A stretch of DNA of 64,000 nt from Vespa crabro (GCF_910589235.1 NC_060965.1:7724755-7788754), one strand, 5' to 3'. Counted from the stretch's first letter, positions 1-11,793 are shown. Translations and numbers: made by a program. The notes: a model not told the origin generated them from the sequence alone.

Positions 1-1287
1 AAAACGAATAACCACACCATTGATCAAAGTAAAGATGATATTAGAAAAGAAGTTAGAAGTAAACGGAACATATGACCCAGGTTCCCAAGTCTCTCTAATA
101 AATTCGAGACTAGTTAAAATAAAAAAAAAAAAAAAAAAAGAGAAAAGATAAAAACAAAATATTTTTAAAAACGGTCAATGATGTGACACAAACAAAAGGT
201 TTAGTAAACATTAAAATAAAAATTTTCGATAAAGAAGAATACATTAATGTGTTTATTGTAGAAAGAAATGACTTTGAAGATTTCATTATTGGGTTGGATA
301 TGATAAAGAAATTCAAACTAACTCAAGATGAAAATTTACAGATATCTCGAAAGAGAGAAACACAGAAAAAAAAATATAAGTACATTGGATACAAAGAAAG
401 AAATAAAAGAAGTTAAAATAAATTTTAACGAACATGTAAATGAGGACGAATTTAGAGCAGATCTGAATCACTTGGATAATATAAGAAAAATAAAGATAGA
501 AAAATTAATAGAAAAATATAACTTTATATTTGCAAAAAACAAATATGATGTAGGCACCGTTTCAGACTATGAAGCGCGGATAGACTTACTGGTTTATAAG
601 TACTGCAGTAAGAGACCATATAGATGCACTATAGAAGATAAAAAAGAGATAGAAAATCAAGTAGCAAAACTATTAGAAAATAAATTGATCGAAGAATCTT
701 ATAGTCCATTTGCAGCACCAGTAACTCTGGCATTCAAGAAAGATGAGAACAAACGATCACGATTGTGTATAGATTTCCGCGAATTAAACAAGATAGTTAC
801 ACCACAAGCTCAACCATTTCCGTTAATAGAAGATTTAATATTAAAAGCAAGAAACTGTAAATATTTCACCACTTTAGATATAAATTCCGCTTTCTGGTCA
901 ATTCCATTACGTATTGAAGATAGACAAAAAACTGGATTCGTTACACAGGAGGGACACTTCCAATGGACATGTCTACCGTTCGGATTAAAAACATCACCAG
1001 CCATTTTCCAGAGAATATTATCAAATATTCTAAGAAAGCACAAACTGAAGGATTTTTCAGAGAATTACATAGACAACATACTAATTTTTCCAGTATCATT
1101 TGAAGAACACATAGAACACATAGAAAGAGTGATGAAGGCAATAGGAAACGAAGGTTTTAGACTAAAATTAAAAAAATGTACATTTGCAACAGTATCAGTG
1201 AAATATCTCGGACACATAATAGAACACAATACAGTAAGACCAGTAAAGGATAATCTAATTTCAATACTTGGGATAGTTGAGCACTAA
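1..1287 (+). pseudogene. Ty3/gypsy retrotransposon pol relic (protease and reverse transcriptase)
   Basis: Left-truncated pol of an LTR retrotransposon that once encoded aspartic protease and reverse transcriptase. The protease core reads TYDPGSQVSLI near 68-100, so the usual DTG/DSG triad is DPG. A poly-A run at 120-140 is followed by a frame change, and the protease C-terminal part continues in the frame at 183-416. Reverse transcriptase occupies 328-1287, with LCIDFRELNK near 760 and the palm motif YIDN at 1066-1077 in place of YxDD. The changed catalytic Asp, the altered protease triad and two frame changes show that it is dead. Thumb, RNase H and integrase are missing: similarity stops at the stop codon at 1287. 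Family assignment rests on the FRELNK to palm layout and is firm at the gypsy level. No LTR is visible in this window. Confidence 0.88.
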
Positions 1288-2310
1288 AATCAACACCGCC
1301 GAAGCTTTATTATGCATTTGGGTTTTCCAAACCTTTTGAAAGTTCAAGCAATAAAACATCTGTTTTTAAGTGCACCGTATACTTCAAAGAATAGTAAATG
1401 CTTTTCAATATTTTTTGCTTTCAATAATTTTTATTGCTTTCCTCTTCAAAAACTTTGTTAAACATAAAGTATAGAAGGGAGTTTTTCTTTCGGAAAATCG
1501 GACAGTCTCTCCGAGTCATTCGACATTCGTAAAATTCTATTTATCTCTCGCGATCAGGATACTTTACTTAATATATATCTTACTTAAGAAAACATGCGTA
1601 GTTATTTACCTTGTACTCGAATCCCTAAAACATAATTCCTGCATTAAATAAAAATCTATTAGAAATTCAATATTCCTGCTTTGAATACAAATGAGTATAT
1701 TGAATTTTTAAACACTTCATAAACAAACAGCCATAGAGAAAATATACTTGACTGCGGTTCGCTTGATTTCCTATTCCTAATTAAATACAAAAAGTCTGAG
1801 AAATAGAAATTATAATAATTATAATATCTATATGGGGACCCGAGAAAAGAATAAACCAAATGTAATCCATATATGTCATAAAAGACTACTAAAAGGAAAG
1901 CCACTGACAGGGATAACGCCTCTTTAGTGAGAACAAATGGTGACACAAAAAATAAAAGAAGCCTCGGATAAGTAACACCACGATCAAGAATATTGCTTGA
2001 ATTCTATAGCCGGCCATAATGATAATGACGTTCAATGGATAAGGATCCGAATAGAGACGTTCTGCAGGACATATTACCTGCTACCACTCTAGGAGAGAAA
2101 CAAAGATAGAGAATGAGAAGATCAGATGAACCTATACCTCATGCTTTGTTATTATAAAATTATAAATCTCAGCATAATCCCAACTAGATACCGATCACAA
2201 CTACACATAATATTCATTAAGATATTCAAAACTCAATTTCTTAACATAGCCAAGTTTAGCAAATCAAGTACGTATAATAACTAAATACAACAAGACAGTA
2301 TTAAACAATA
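1288..2310. other. AT-rich interval without recognisable genes
   Basis: No coding stretch I recognise on either strand. It lies between the gypsy pol relic and the TTAA that opens piggyBac A. The last 300 bases (about 1950-2310) are less biased in composition and could be old LTR or untranslated retroelement sequence, but no paired repeat is visible, so this is only a guess. Confidence 0.4.
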
Positions 2311-2917
2311 TTAACTCTTTGCACTCCGCTGTCCCCTTTCAAGGAACATTGTAATTCTAGCATATCACTCGAATGTCCCCTCTCATGGGACATTAAAGTT
2401 GATTAGTGATTACGGGTAATTGAGTTATTTCAACGCAACTTTTTGAAACATGCATGTTTCTCTGAAGTTTTCTGTTGAAATGGCATAAGAAATCAAATCA
2501 AAATATAGTAAAATTACTAAGATATATAGAAGAAATATCAGCGGGTTTTGTGTCAGACGAGAACGCGAGAGGCGTGCTCATGACAGTCCGAGCACTTCAA
2601 AGGCGCCACTTGAAAAGAGCGATAAGGCAAGTTTGTAGAAGAAAGGTCGGTATGCAAACATAGCACGCACTGTATAGTGAGATTTATAATCATAATTATG
2701 CAAGTCTAAATCTGGAGGAAAAGATTTTTAAAGCTGAACTCAGTCTGGTTTGAATCGTCGCTCGGTATAAACACATCTAACGAGTGAGAAAATCGGAAAA
2801 GTGATTCTTCTCTTGGTAAATAAATTGTTTGGTAAAAGTTTTTTTAGTAAATATGAGTTAGTAATAACAATTAGAAATTTTCAACCCATGTATTTATTCA
2901 TATTTTTTATTAGAACA

Positions 2918-4720
2918 ATGGCAAAACGTTCAAACACGAATGAGTCTCATGACACAAGTTGTAGTGAAGATGAGCTCCAGATAGACGTTTATACAGATAT
3001 GTTAGAAAGACTAACTGTAGAAGAAAACGATAGCAGTAATAGTGATATCGTCCAAGCAACAAGGCGACAAAGAGACTGTATAGATAGCGATAGCGATGAA
3101 AGTGATACGGAAGAAAACACACCACAACATGACAACGTATCGTCAAGTGAAGAGTGGAAAGACGTCACTAAATCAGGTGTTCCTCCAGCCACGATAAATT
3201 TGGACTTACATGATGAAATAGCCGGACCACAACTACCAAATAATATAAAAGAACCCATAGAATATTTTACATTATATTTTACTGAAGAATTAGCAGACAG
3301 CATGATAAATGAAACGAACAATTATGCCAACAAAGAAATGACAAAGAAACAACTTTCACGGAAATCAACATGGCACAACGTGGCACGATATTACTAAAGA
3401 ATTTTCAGCTTTCATCGTCGTTATCCTAAATATGGAATTGATTCAACTGTCAAATATTCAAGAATACTGGTCTACCGCTTCCAATAGTAGAATTCCTTTC
3501 TTTCCGGAAACATTCACTAGGGCCAGATTTATGCAAATATTTGGATACATTTGACGAAACCTACGCAAAGAAATGCGACGATAAGAACTCGTATCCAAAA
3601 GGTTAGCAATTATTTAGAATATATAGATGGGAAGTTTAGATAATACTTCATACCGTATAAAGCAGTCGCTATGGATAAATCTATTGTAAAATTCAAAGGC
3701 AGAATAGCATTTATCACCTATAGTCCAAAAGCAAGCCAACGAAATGGGGTATACGCATATATGCGCTAGCGGATTCAAAAACTGGATATTTATTTACAAT
3801 ACTTCCGTATTATGGCAGCATAACTTCCGATAACATTTTCAGGCTTGATCTTCCAGTAATCACCAGGGTTCCACAACATTTATATAAAAAGTTGTTAAAC
3901 AGAATTTCTGATGCAAAAGGATACCACATTTACACTGACAGATACTATACCAGCATTCTATTAGCAGAAGAATTGCTAAAGATGAATTGTCATCTTACTG
4001 GCACCATACAAGTTAATCGAAAAGGCGTACCGACACAAATAAAAAAACCAAAATTTTCAAGAAAAACAATAGTTGCATACAGGAAGAATAGCACTACGCT
4101 TCTTGCGTGAAAAGTCAAAAGAATTATCACAATGCTCACTAATTATTACAACACACAACTACAATATACCCACAGAAAATTACGCGGTGGACATGTTATA
4201 ACAGTCAATAAGCCTGAAATGGTGTTAGAATACACGGCAAATACGGGTGGTGTGGATCGTGCCGATCAATACGCTTCGACGTATTGTTTTCTCCGTAAGT
4301 CGCTAAATGGTGGAGAAAATTATTTTGTTGGGGCTTGAGAAATGTGTCATTAACTCATACATTATTTATCGTATCTCAAAACAAACAAATAATGAAACGC
4401 CAATGACGCACCACAACTTTGTCAAGGCACTCATTGACCAGTTGAGGTGGATAGGAAATAGGAAAGTGATTTTTGTGAATCGAGAACGCGTCCATTCACA
4501 TTTCTACGGACAATACATTAGAGAATAAACTACATATTCCTGATGTGGGACAAAGAAAACGGAATTGCATTGTTTGTTCTGACAGGAGAACACCTGGTGG
4601 CAGGCAACAACTTATTATTGTTAAACAACTTATTATTGTCAAACGTGCACTAATCAGCCTGCAATGCATTTTGGAAAGTGTTTTAAAGTTTATTACACTG
4701 TACAAAATTATAAAAAATAA
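2918..4720 (+). pseudogene. piggyBac transposase (element A), frameshifted
   Basis: Cut-and-paste transposase of the DDE/DDD type. The start at 2918 gives MAKRSNTNES followed by a long Asp/Glu/Ser-rich N-terminal region (to about 3180), as is usual for the family. The catalytic region is broken across frames: AMDKSIVKFKGR near 3665 (first Asp), IYTDRYYTS near 3930 (second Asp), GGVDRADQY near 4245 (third Asp). The C-terminal cysteine-rich finger starts with NCIVCSDRRTPGG near 4563 and ends with FGKCFKVYYTV before a stop at 4718-4720. All three acidic residues survive, but stops near 3396 and 4110 and several frameshifts prevent a full protein. The tandem copy of TTATTATTGT near 4610-4640 is a small duplication inside the finger. 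Confidence 0.88.
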
Positions 4721-4759
4721 AATATTGATGATAACGTCACCAGAAAAAGACAATAGACA

Positions 4760-5347
4760 GACAAAGTTAAGCAGCCAATTCCAACACCAAAGACGTCTTT
4801 ACATCCCAAAAATATTCTGCTAAGTGTGTGGTGGGATATGTATGGTGTCATTTATTATGAATTGTTAGAACCAAATAAAACCATTAATGCAGATGTATAC
4901 AGTGAACAACTTTGCCGTTTAAATTCAGAATTGAAAAACGCCCGCGATTGGTAAATATGAAAAGTGTTGTTCCACCATGATAACGCTAGACCACGTACGG
5001 ATCGAACAACGCTGCAAAAAATTGATGAACTGAATTGAGCTTTTGCCGCATTTGCATACTCCCAGGATATTGTCCCAAGTGATTTTCACTTATTTCGTGC
5101 CTTACAAAATTTTCGCCAAGGCAAAAAGTTCAATTCTAAACAGGATATACAAAATGAACTCAGAAGTTTTTTTGCTTCAAAACCAGAATCTTTTTACACT
5201 AATGGAATAAAAAAGCTATCAGAAAGATGGCGAGATATTGTAGATAGCGAAGGAAAATATATCATAGATTAAAATGTTAAATTGTGTTTTATTTACACCA
5301 TTTAAAAATTTCGCCAAAATGCGCACGTACTTTTGGACTGACCTGAT
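4760..5347 (+). mobile_element. 5'-truncated mariner element inside piggyBac A
   Basis: C-terminal half of a mariner (Tc1/mariner superfamily) transposase plus its 3' terminal repeat. Visible landmarks are SVWWDMYG near 4825, the second catalytic Asp in HHDNARPR near 4975, the third in IVPSDFHLF near 5070, and the conserved C-terminus KLSERWRDIVDSEGKYIID ending near 5271. An in-frame stop sits near 4952 and others follow. The element ends with ACTTTTGGACTGACCTGA and then TA at 5346-5347, a normal mariner end. I cannot find the matching 5' end or the first Asp, so the left half is lost. It lies downstream of the piggyBac stop codon, so it landed in that element's 3' untranslated part. Confidence 0.82.
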
Positions 5348-5552
5348 ACATTTCTCTATTTATATAAGTCCAATATCATTATATGTTAGTTAGTTCCAAA
5401 ACCATACTAAATAATACGAAGGTCTGTAAATGCACGTTTCTGCCACAAAGTAGCGCTGAGTAGCTGGCAGCCAATGTCCAGAATGGTTCGAAGTGCAAAG
5501 GGTTAAAACATATCAAGCAACAAATACTATGATTACAAAAATGAAGTAATAA

Positions 5553-7213
5553 TTAGCACTATTCCTACCGACACTTCATGTATACCTATTCCTACCGCGG
5601 CCGGTCAAATGACCGGTCTTTCACTACTTATATTTTTCAATATTGAATGCAAACCAATAGCCAGTTTACCAGTATAAAAATATATTTTCTTTTATTCAAG
5701 AGTACATAATCTACATTTTATTCTTTTTCATCGCATTTTTTACAAATGGGCTTCTCAACTGTACATTTTTCGCATACGTACTTTTTACATTTTAGACAGA
5801 TTTTGTTCGTCTTATTATCTTTACAATACCTTATCTGACATGTCTTCCGTTCACGGGAACCTGTACTTGTACTTGCGATGGGTATTTGTTGATTTTCTTT
5901 GCCGGGATCTTGTTAGTTTTCGATGGCAGATTCTTCTGCCAATCTGAATAGAAATTCCTGTCTTGTAATTTCTCTTCCGTAGTTTCTTTATATAACACCC
6001 ATGCATTTATCCCGGCTAAATCCAAGATATTAAGAAACACTTGCTAAGTCCATCTCCTAGATTTAATTTTTACCGAATAATTTCTGGCCATTTGGTCTGT
6101 CACATCTACGCCAAATTTGGTGCTATTATACAATTGAATTGTCTCCGGTGTTCGGGTGTCATTTTCTTCAACTTGTACGGGGTTGTGCATTGAACTGAGA
6201 ATTAGAACTTTCTTTCTTGGTTTGGCTTTGTAAATTGTCAACATACAATTATTTGAGCGATAGAGTTTAATTCAAAAAAGTGTCATGTCGTCGTTTTTCA
6301 GTTTTGCCAGTATTGGTAGCTCTTTTCTACTTGCTCTAATTGTCCCAACAATCGTAGTTTTTTTTCCTAAAAGTTTTGTTGCTAAAGGTAGGCTTGTAAA
6401 AAAGTTGTCCGTGGTTATATTTCTTCCACATCCTACATACGATTCTGCTAATTTCATAGTGACAAACTCTCCAAGAGGAACTGAGGGTTCTCTACTTTCA
6501 TCTTTTCCCAAATATGGAAAGCCGTTTATTATATATTTGCTACGTACATCGGATGCTAACCAAAATTTTATACCAAATTTGTCCGGTTTATTGGGCATGT
6601 ATTGAGTGCATCTACATTTTGCTTTTGTTGGAAACAATTGTTCGTCAATAGTAATATATGGTCCTGGTTTATAACAATTTTGACTGTTGTCAATAAATTT
6701 GTACCAAACTTCGGAAATCATAGCGAATTTATCGGTTTGTGACCATTGGCTTCGTTGATATCTGTCGTCAAATCGAATAAATCTTATAATCTCCGTAAAG
6801 TCATGTCTACTCATAGTATTTGAAAAAAAAGTCGAGCGAGAACTGTAAACACTTGGAAGTGCTGTAGACCATTTTCTGAAAGGCACTTCTTGGATAAAAT
6901 CGTGCCACAATTACATTACCTTTCGTTTGTAACGACTTTATAGTTTTGGTATTGAGTCTTAGAGAGAAACTATTACAAAAATGTATAAATCGTATTACCG
7001 GTCAAATGACCGGTCGTGGTAGGTAAGACAGACTACAAATTTTTCTCAGAAAATAAACAATAAAAAAACAAGTGAATATTGAAAAATGTATCACACATAT
7101 ATATGAGGAAAAGTCGTAAAGTTTAAAGGCGGTTCACTTACGTTGAATGTAGGAAATTCCAATTGAAAATATAAAAACGGTCATTTGACCGGTCCTGGTA
7201 GGAATAGTGTTAG
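5553..7213 (-). mobile_element. piggyBac-like element B, flanked by TTAG rather than TTAA
   Basis: Inverted ends CACTATTCCTACC (5557 onward) and GGTAGGAATAGTG (ending 7209) are each flanked by TTAG (5553-5556 and 7210-7213). Just inside both ends lies the palindrome CCGGTCAAATGACCGG (5601-5616, 6998-7013, and 7177-7192 with one mismatch). The transposase is on the minus strand. At 1.66 kb it is shorter than a typical piggyBac (2.3-2.5 kb) because the acidic N-terminal coding region is gone. Terminal CACTA-type ends and the subterminal palindrome are shared with element C, so the two are relatives. Confidence 0.82.
5718..6910 (-). pseudogene. piggyBac transposase (element B), N-terminally truncated
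   Basis: Transposase read leftward from 6910. The first open stretch (6272-6910) begins within the family at WHDFIQEVPFRKW and carries ITIDEQLFP (first catalytic Asp, near 6645) and ITTDNFFTS (second Asp, near 6410). A frame change follows. 6044-6244 carries KFGVDVTDQMA (third Asp, near 6105). 5831-6040 and a last stretch to 5718 give the C-terminal Cys-rich finger, with CLKCKKYVCEKC and CKKCDEKE before the stop. All catalytic Asp residues remain, but at least two frame breaks and the lost N-terminus make it non-functional. The sequence between the first two Asp residues closely resembles that of element C. Confidence 0.88.
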
Positions 7214-8387
7214 AAGAAAAAAAAGAAGCACACAAACCACAAAACAAATAGACAGAGAAAAAGAAACTAAATTAATCGATCAAGCATAGAAAAGCACAAT
7301 AACAGAACGACAACAGGGAAAAATACAATCACAATACGAATCAACAAACACAACAAACATAGAAGAAAAATTAAAACTACATTGGATATGAAAACACAGT
7401 CAATGTATACACAAGTATATATACAAACCACCAAATAATTCACATATCAAAACAATAGTAGCACACGTTCAGAATTTATTTTGAGGATGGTACGGAAAGG
7501 AACTAATATAAAACATATTATGAGAACATGCAATATAACACGAACATTTCTCAACACAGACGAACTAGATTAGATTCGATAGGTTTAAACGGCTCACACC
7601 TTGAAAAACGGATGAAAAAAAAACTATAATAATAATAATAATAAATCTGTATGGAGGTGAATAAGAATACCTCCATAGTAATCCCCGTTTGTCGTAAAAA
7701 AACAGCAAAAAAGGAAATCATTAATTGGTTACATGTAATAACCTCTTAACGTGTAAAACAGATTCTTAAAGAAAATATGGACAAACATTCGAGTTTTATA
7801 AACAAATATCCAGAATTTAATTTCATAAAATAGCAACATCTAACCGATCAAATACCCGTTATAATGAAAAATATAAAAATAACACAACTAGAGCTGGAAA
7901 AAATAGATTACAACAAGCTATATTCTAAGAAAACATACTTATTCAGAAAGAAACAAAAATACTTGGAAGTAAACTGTATTCACATTCGAACACCTTGAAC
8001 AAGAAAACTTGAAGAAGAAAGAATAAAAGTAAAATCTAACGAAGAATAAAACCTATAAAAACACAAAAAATACAAAAAGATTTGATTAAACCTACATAGA
8101 ATCCAAACATACAAAGATTTACAATCATACATACAGAAAATACAAAAAAATCAACCAACAACAACAATCAAGCAAATAGATACAATCATTCGAAACAATA
8201 TAAACGACTGTACAACAATGGAAGTATTACAACTTCTAATGTGCACACAAGATATAATTGCAAAATTACATAGAAATAGAGAAAACAAGAAAGTCCAAAA
8301 TAAAACAAGTACAATACACCAGCTTGGGACAAATATAAGCGAAAAATAAAAACACTAAGAAAATAAATTGGACAACTATCTCAATAC
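7214..8387 (+). other. A-rich decayed sequence, possibly an old non-LTR retroelement (left part)
   Basis: Strongly A-rich on the plus strand with no long open frame. With 9047-9500 it forms one block split by the Jockey-type LINE, since the target duplication joins the two sides exactly. Short stretches on the right side (about 9060-9350) recall the linker region between endonuclease and reverse transcriptase of some non-LTR elements: Lys/Arg-rich with RRYKISEKRRKQN and NQKKFYKH. This is a resemblance by eye only. It includes an AAT microsatellite at 7626-7643. Confidence 0.35.
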
Positions 8388-9046
8388 ATTGGGACAGTAA
8401 TTCCAACCAGGGATTCAGTCAAATATTTGTGTATACAAGTACTTTGGGTACTTGATAAAAGACTGACGTGAAAACATCATATTCAATCCAAAACAACCTA
8501 TCTGAAGAAAAGAGTAAGAAAGCTATATTGGCTCATTGGCAGATCATCCAAGTTAAGTCTGGAGAGTAAGCTCATAATATACAAAGCCATTCTAAAACCC
8601 ATTTGGACCTATGGAATTCAACTATGGGAAACCGCTAGTAACTCAAACATAGAAATTCTACAAAAATTTTAATCAAAAACCCTGCGGAACATTTGCATTG
8701 CCCCTTGGTATGTAACAAACGAAAGGATACATTTAGATTTAAGAATTCCTACAGTCAAGGAAGAAATTGTTAACTTCAGTGAACGCTACAATATTTGTCT
8801 AGCTAAACATCCGAATCCTCTAGCAAATAAATTGCTAGAAATCTCAGAACTAGTACTTAGGCTAAAAAGGTTCTACACTTCTAATCTAGGAAGAAGATTT
8901 AGTTAATTTTTTTTTTTTTAATTAGATTAATTTATCATTGTAATGTCGTCTTGAACTTACAACTCATGTCAATATATCACGTCAGCAAAAATACTTATAA
9001 TTCTCTGCGAGAATTGATTGTATATTCCTCTATTAATAAAAAAAAA
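8388..9046 (+). mobile_element. 5'-truncated Jockey-like LINE with 14-bp target duplication
   Basis: 3' end of a non-LTR retrotransposon. The coding part is the C-terminal end of ORF2 after the reverse-transcriptase core: RKLYWLIGRSSKLSLESKL near 8520, then KPIWTYGIQLWE near 8600, a stop near 8670, and PTVKEEIVNFSERYN near 8750, ending at a stop near 8905. A T-rich/A-rich 3' untranslated part ends in an A run at 9041-9048. The element is bounded by direct repeats AACTATCTCAATAC at 8374-8387 and 9047-9060, the target-site duplication expected of target-primed reverse transcription. Only about 0.66 kb was inserted, which is typical 5' truncation. The clade call (Jockey) is from the recognised WLIGR and YGIQLW motifs. 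Confidence 0.87.
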
Positions 9047-9060
9047 AACTATCTCAATAC

Positions 9061-9500
9061 CAACAAAACAAACTGTCAGAGAAGAAAAGAAAATTTCGAG
9101 AAATGACAACTAAAAAAATAGCAGAGCAACTAGACACTAAAACATAAAGATTACAAACAAAAGCAAAAAAGCTTAGAAGATACAAGATAAGTGAAAAAAG
9201 AAGAAAACAGAATTAAATATTCAACATGAATCAAAAGAAGTTTTACAAACATTGAAAAACACATAACAAACAGTTAATGGCGTACAAAATAGGACAGAAA
9301 TTAATAACACATCGAACAAAAAAAAAATCAAAGCATTCAGGAGTGAAACCTGGTCCACACCCGCAAAATGTATGTTACTACAACTGAGTATCTATACTTG
9401 TAACAACTGTATTGCAAAAATAGGACATCAAAAACTAAGAAAATACACTATTAATATAATCCCCCGATATTAATTCAACATAAAATTTATAGCAACCGTT
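9061..9500 (+). other. A-rich decayed retroelement-like sequence (right part)
   Basis: Continuation of the A-rich block interrupted by the LINE. One frame gives a basic stretch (KKLRRYKISEKRRK near 9170) followed by NQKKFYKH and a possible AFRSETWSTPAKC near 9330, reminiscent of the segment upstream of reverse transcriptase in some LINEs. Frames are broken by many stops. The assignment is weak. Confidence 0.33.
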
Positions 9501-10206
9501 GAATGTAAAAATAAAAAAAAGAGAAATATCTATACTAAGAAAATTAATTATTGAAGTTAAAGAAATGCATACCAAATGTTAATTATAATATACAATTACG
9601 AAATTAATAAATAATCATAAACTTTTTACTATAATTGTAAGTGTATAAATACTTTTTTGGCATACAATTTCTAGTATTCATTATATTATTTTTTTCGTTA
9701 AAGGAACTTTATAATCTAGTAGAAAATGATAGTGAAATGACAGCTTTATATCTTAACTATTTCAACATAACATGAATTTATATGCAACATAACATGTTAT
9801 TAACAACACTGAGTTTATATGCCATATAAACTCAGAATAAATTCCAATTCCGAGGTTTACACCAAAGACAACGCTGGATGTAATATAATAGTCGTAAATT
9901 ATTGGAACAAAGACCTCAAACAAAATGCAAACTATTGCAAAATTGTTGATGGAACTTGGAAAATTGTTAGAACTCAACCAAGATTTCGAGTTATCTTCAA
10001 AGACTAATCGACGAAAACAGCTATCTTGAACAAATGCAAACATTTTTAGAAATTTGTGGATAATCATGGATCTCGTTCGGAGAAACTCAAGAAAATTCCT
10101 GATTACGTTATTGACAAAATACAATTACAAAATTATAAATGATTATCAGTATGTTAAATATCTATATATTAGTATAAAAAAATAAGAGCCTGGTTTGCTA
10201 GAATAC
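9501..10206. other. AT-rich interval with a 27-nt palindrome and one short unidentified ORF
   Basis: CTGAGTTTATATG and its exact reverse complement, separated by one base, occupy 9809-9835. From 9819 to 10007 a 62-residue plus-strand frame (ending WKIVRTQPRFRVIFKD) shows mixed, non-repetitive residue use. I do not recognise it and it has no flanking structure that would make it a gene. The rest, especially 9501-9800, is plain AT-rich sequence. Confidence 0.35.
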
Positions 10207-11080
10207 CTTCTTTCTCTTGATCTTGTAGTCGACTCTGATAGCTAACAAACAATCACACATTTGTGTTTCTACATCCATGATGCCATAATCTGTTAAAGTG
10301 CTTATTTATAATACTGGCACATTTTTATCCACTTCTAATAGCTTCAAGACTTCGCGTTTTTCAAGAGAAAGTTGTTGCAAACGTGTAACATTTAACTTGT
10401 TTATTACAATTAACAATGGCTTATTGGTGAACAAAGATTTGATATATTCAAATAATTTAACCTGAAGAGATAAAAGAACAAAATATTAGTATCGCAAAAA
10501 GTAAAGCAGGATATTTCTTGAGAACATTTGGAATTATTCACTTGTTCTTCTAATATATGTCCACATTATTCAGATATGTCATAAAAATAAAGTACAGCTG
10601 CATGCAAATGACCAAGAGCAGTAATTACTTGCATTTCTATCATATTTCTCTGTTTTAACGGATGATCCAATATACCAGGAAGGTTTATTACTTACCAATC
10701 TGTATATTCCACATACAATGATTTCGTCATAAATGCATACGGTTGAACATCTACATTGTTACATGTAATCTACATTGAAGAACAATTCAAAATCAGTTAG
10801 ATAATTATTATAATAATAATAATTTTTGTCTAAGAACAAAAATCAATTCACTTTATTGATAAAATTACTTTTATCAACGTTTGGAAATCTAGCTAAATAT
10901 TGACGAATTTGTTCAAGATATATCAAATTGGAAGCTTGTTTTTTCACAATGATGGCCATATGACCTAAGGCCATTTTCTTTAATTGTTTGCATCAATATA
11001 AAGAATCACAATACTTTGATAAACGAACATAATATTTAGCAACATTGTTAACAATAATATGTATATTAACGCACACGTGT
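10207..11080 (-). pseudogene. NOG1: Unprocessed relic of the nucleolar GTPase gene NOG1 (GTPBP4)
   Basis: Read on the minus strand this matches the N-terminal and GTPase region of NOG1, an OBG-type GTPase needed for 60S ribosome assembly in the nucleolus. Exon a (about 11080-10853) gives NNVAKYYVRLSKYCDSLY, then a stop where Arg is expected, then CKQLKKMALGHMAIIVKKQ and LEQIRQYLARF. Exon b (10769-10542) gives VDVQPYAFMTKSLYVEYTDW, LPGILDHPLKQRNMIEMQ and AAVLYFYDISE. Exon c (10461-10207) gives VKLFEYIKSLFTNKPLLIVINKLN. Introns of about 84 and 80 bases with GT..AG ends lie between them, so this is a duplicated genomic segment, not a retrocopy. The P-loop is ruined: GFPNVGKSS is reduced to FPNVDKS after a deletion. 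The G4 motif NKxD reads NKLN, and stops interrupt all three exons. Gene identity is from memory of the family. Confidence 0.85.
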
Positions 11081-11793
11081 GCACCCTCACCTTCATTTTT
11101 TTTTCGTAATCATCATTAAAGTCATATACATACGACTCGAGCGATATTGGCTGAATAACTGTAAATTATCGAAAATCTAAATAGCGAATATAATCTCAAT
11201 TGTTTTTATCTATAACGAATTATAATATTCAATGCAATAAGTAATTCTCCATCTACAAAAAGAGGAGAGGGGATTAATTCCAGTCTGATCAAAATTGATT
11301 AGTGAAAATCGAGCGCTATCTAAAACAGGTGATTTTAATTTATAATAGATCTTCGCGCGAACAAACTTTACGCAATTATCTATATCAAAATAAGCACGAA
11401 TCTTTAAATCCACAAAAGCGATACTAAAATAATAAAGCGATACTGTTTACGGTTCCTTCATTTTTATTATTACCTTTTTGTTTACCTCTTGTATTCATGC
11501 CACATTCGAAAAATATATGACCAACTAATATTCATTATACTGTTACAGTTTCGTTTGACTAGATTTTCTTTTGATCCTATATAGAATATTGCAAATAGCG
11601 ATTAAATAGTATTCTGTGAAAATCTCTTGAACAAATATTATTTTATTGTAATACTTGCCTCTTTCGTCATGAAAGAAAATCAATGAAACTTCTTAGTCGT
11701 TCTAGGTCTTTTGCCGAAGAAATTATGCTAAGCGTTGGATGAATCGGAAATAGTGAGTTAAGAATATCAACAAGGATCGTAACCAGCAATATT
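11081..11793. other. AT-rich interval between the NOG1 relic and piggyBac C
   Basis: No coding sequence recognised. The NOG1 relic fades out near 11080, and I see no upstream exon with the known N-terminal sequence. The interval ends at the TTAA of piggyBac C. Confidence 0.4.

Larger units (their letters stand above)
2311..5506 (+). mobile_element. piggyBac-like element A, near full length, TTAA target duplication
   Basis: Both ends are visible. TTAA at 2311-2314 is followed by CTCTTTGCACTCCG, and the right end reads CGAAGTGCAAAGGG followed by TTAA at 5503-5506. The ends are inverted repeats of about 13 bp with two mismatches. A 4-bp TTAA duplication is the hallmark of the piggyBac superfamily. 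The interior holds a broken transposase (2918-4720) and, downstream of its stop, the 3' half of a mariner transposon (about 4760-5347). The 3.2-kb length is therefore partly due to the mariner. The flanking sequence 5507-5552 then leads directly into piggyBac B. Confidence 0.88.

Noticed and set aside
9809..9835. 27-nt perfect palindrome as a transcription terminator or regulatory hairpin
   Set aside because: No neighbouring gene to serve. Short AT-rich palindromes arise easily in this composition.
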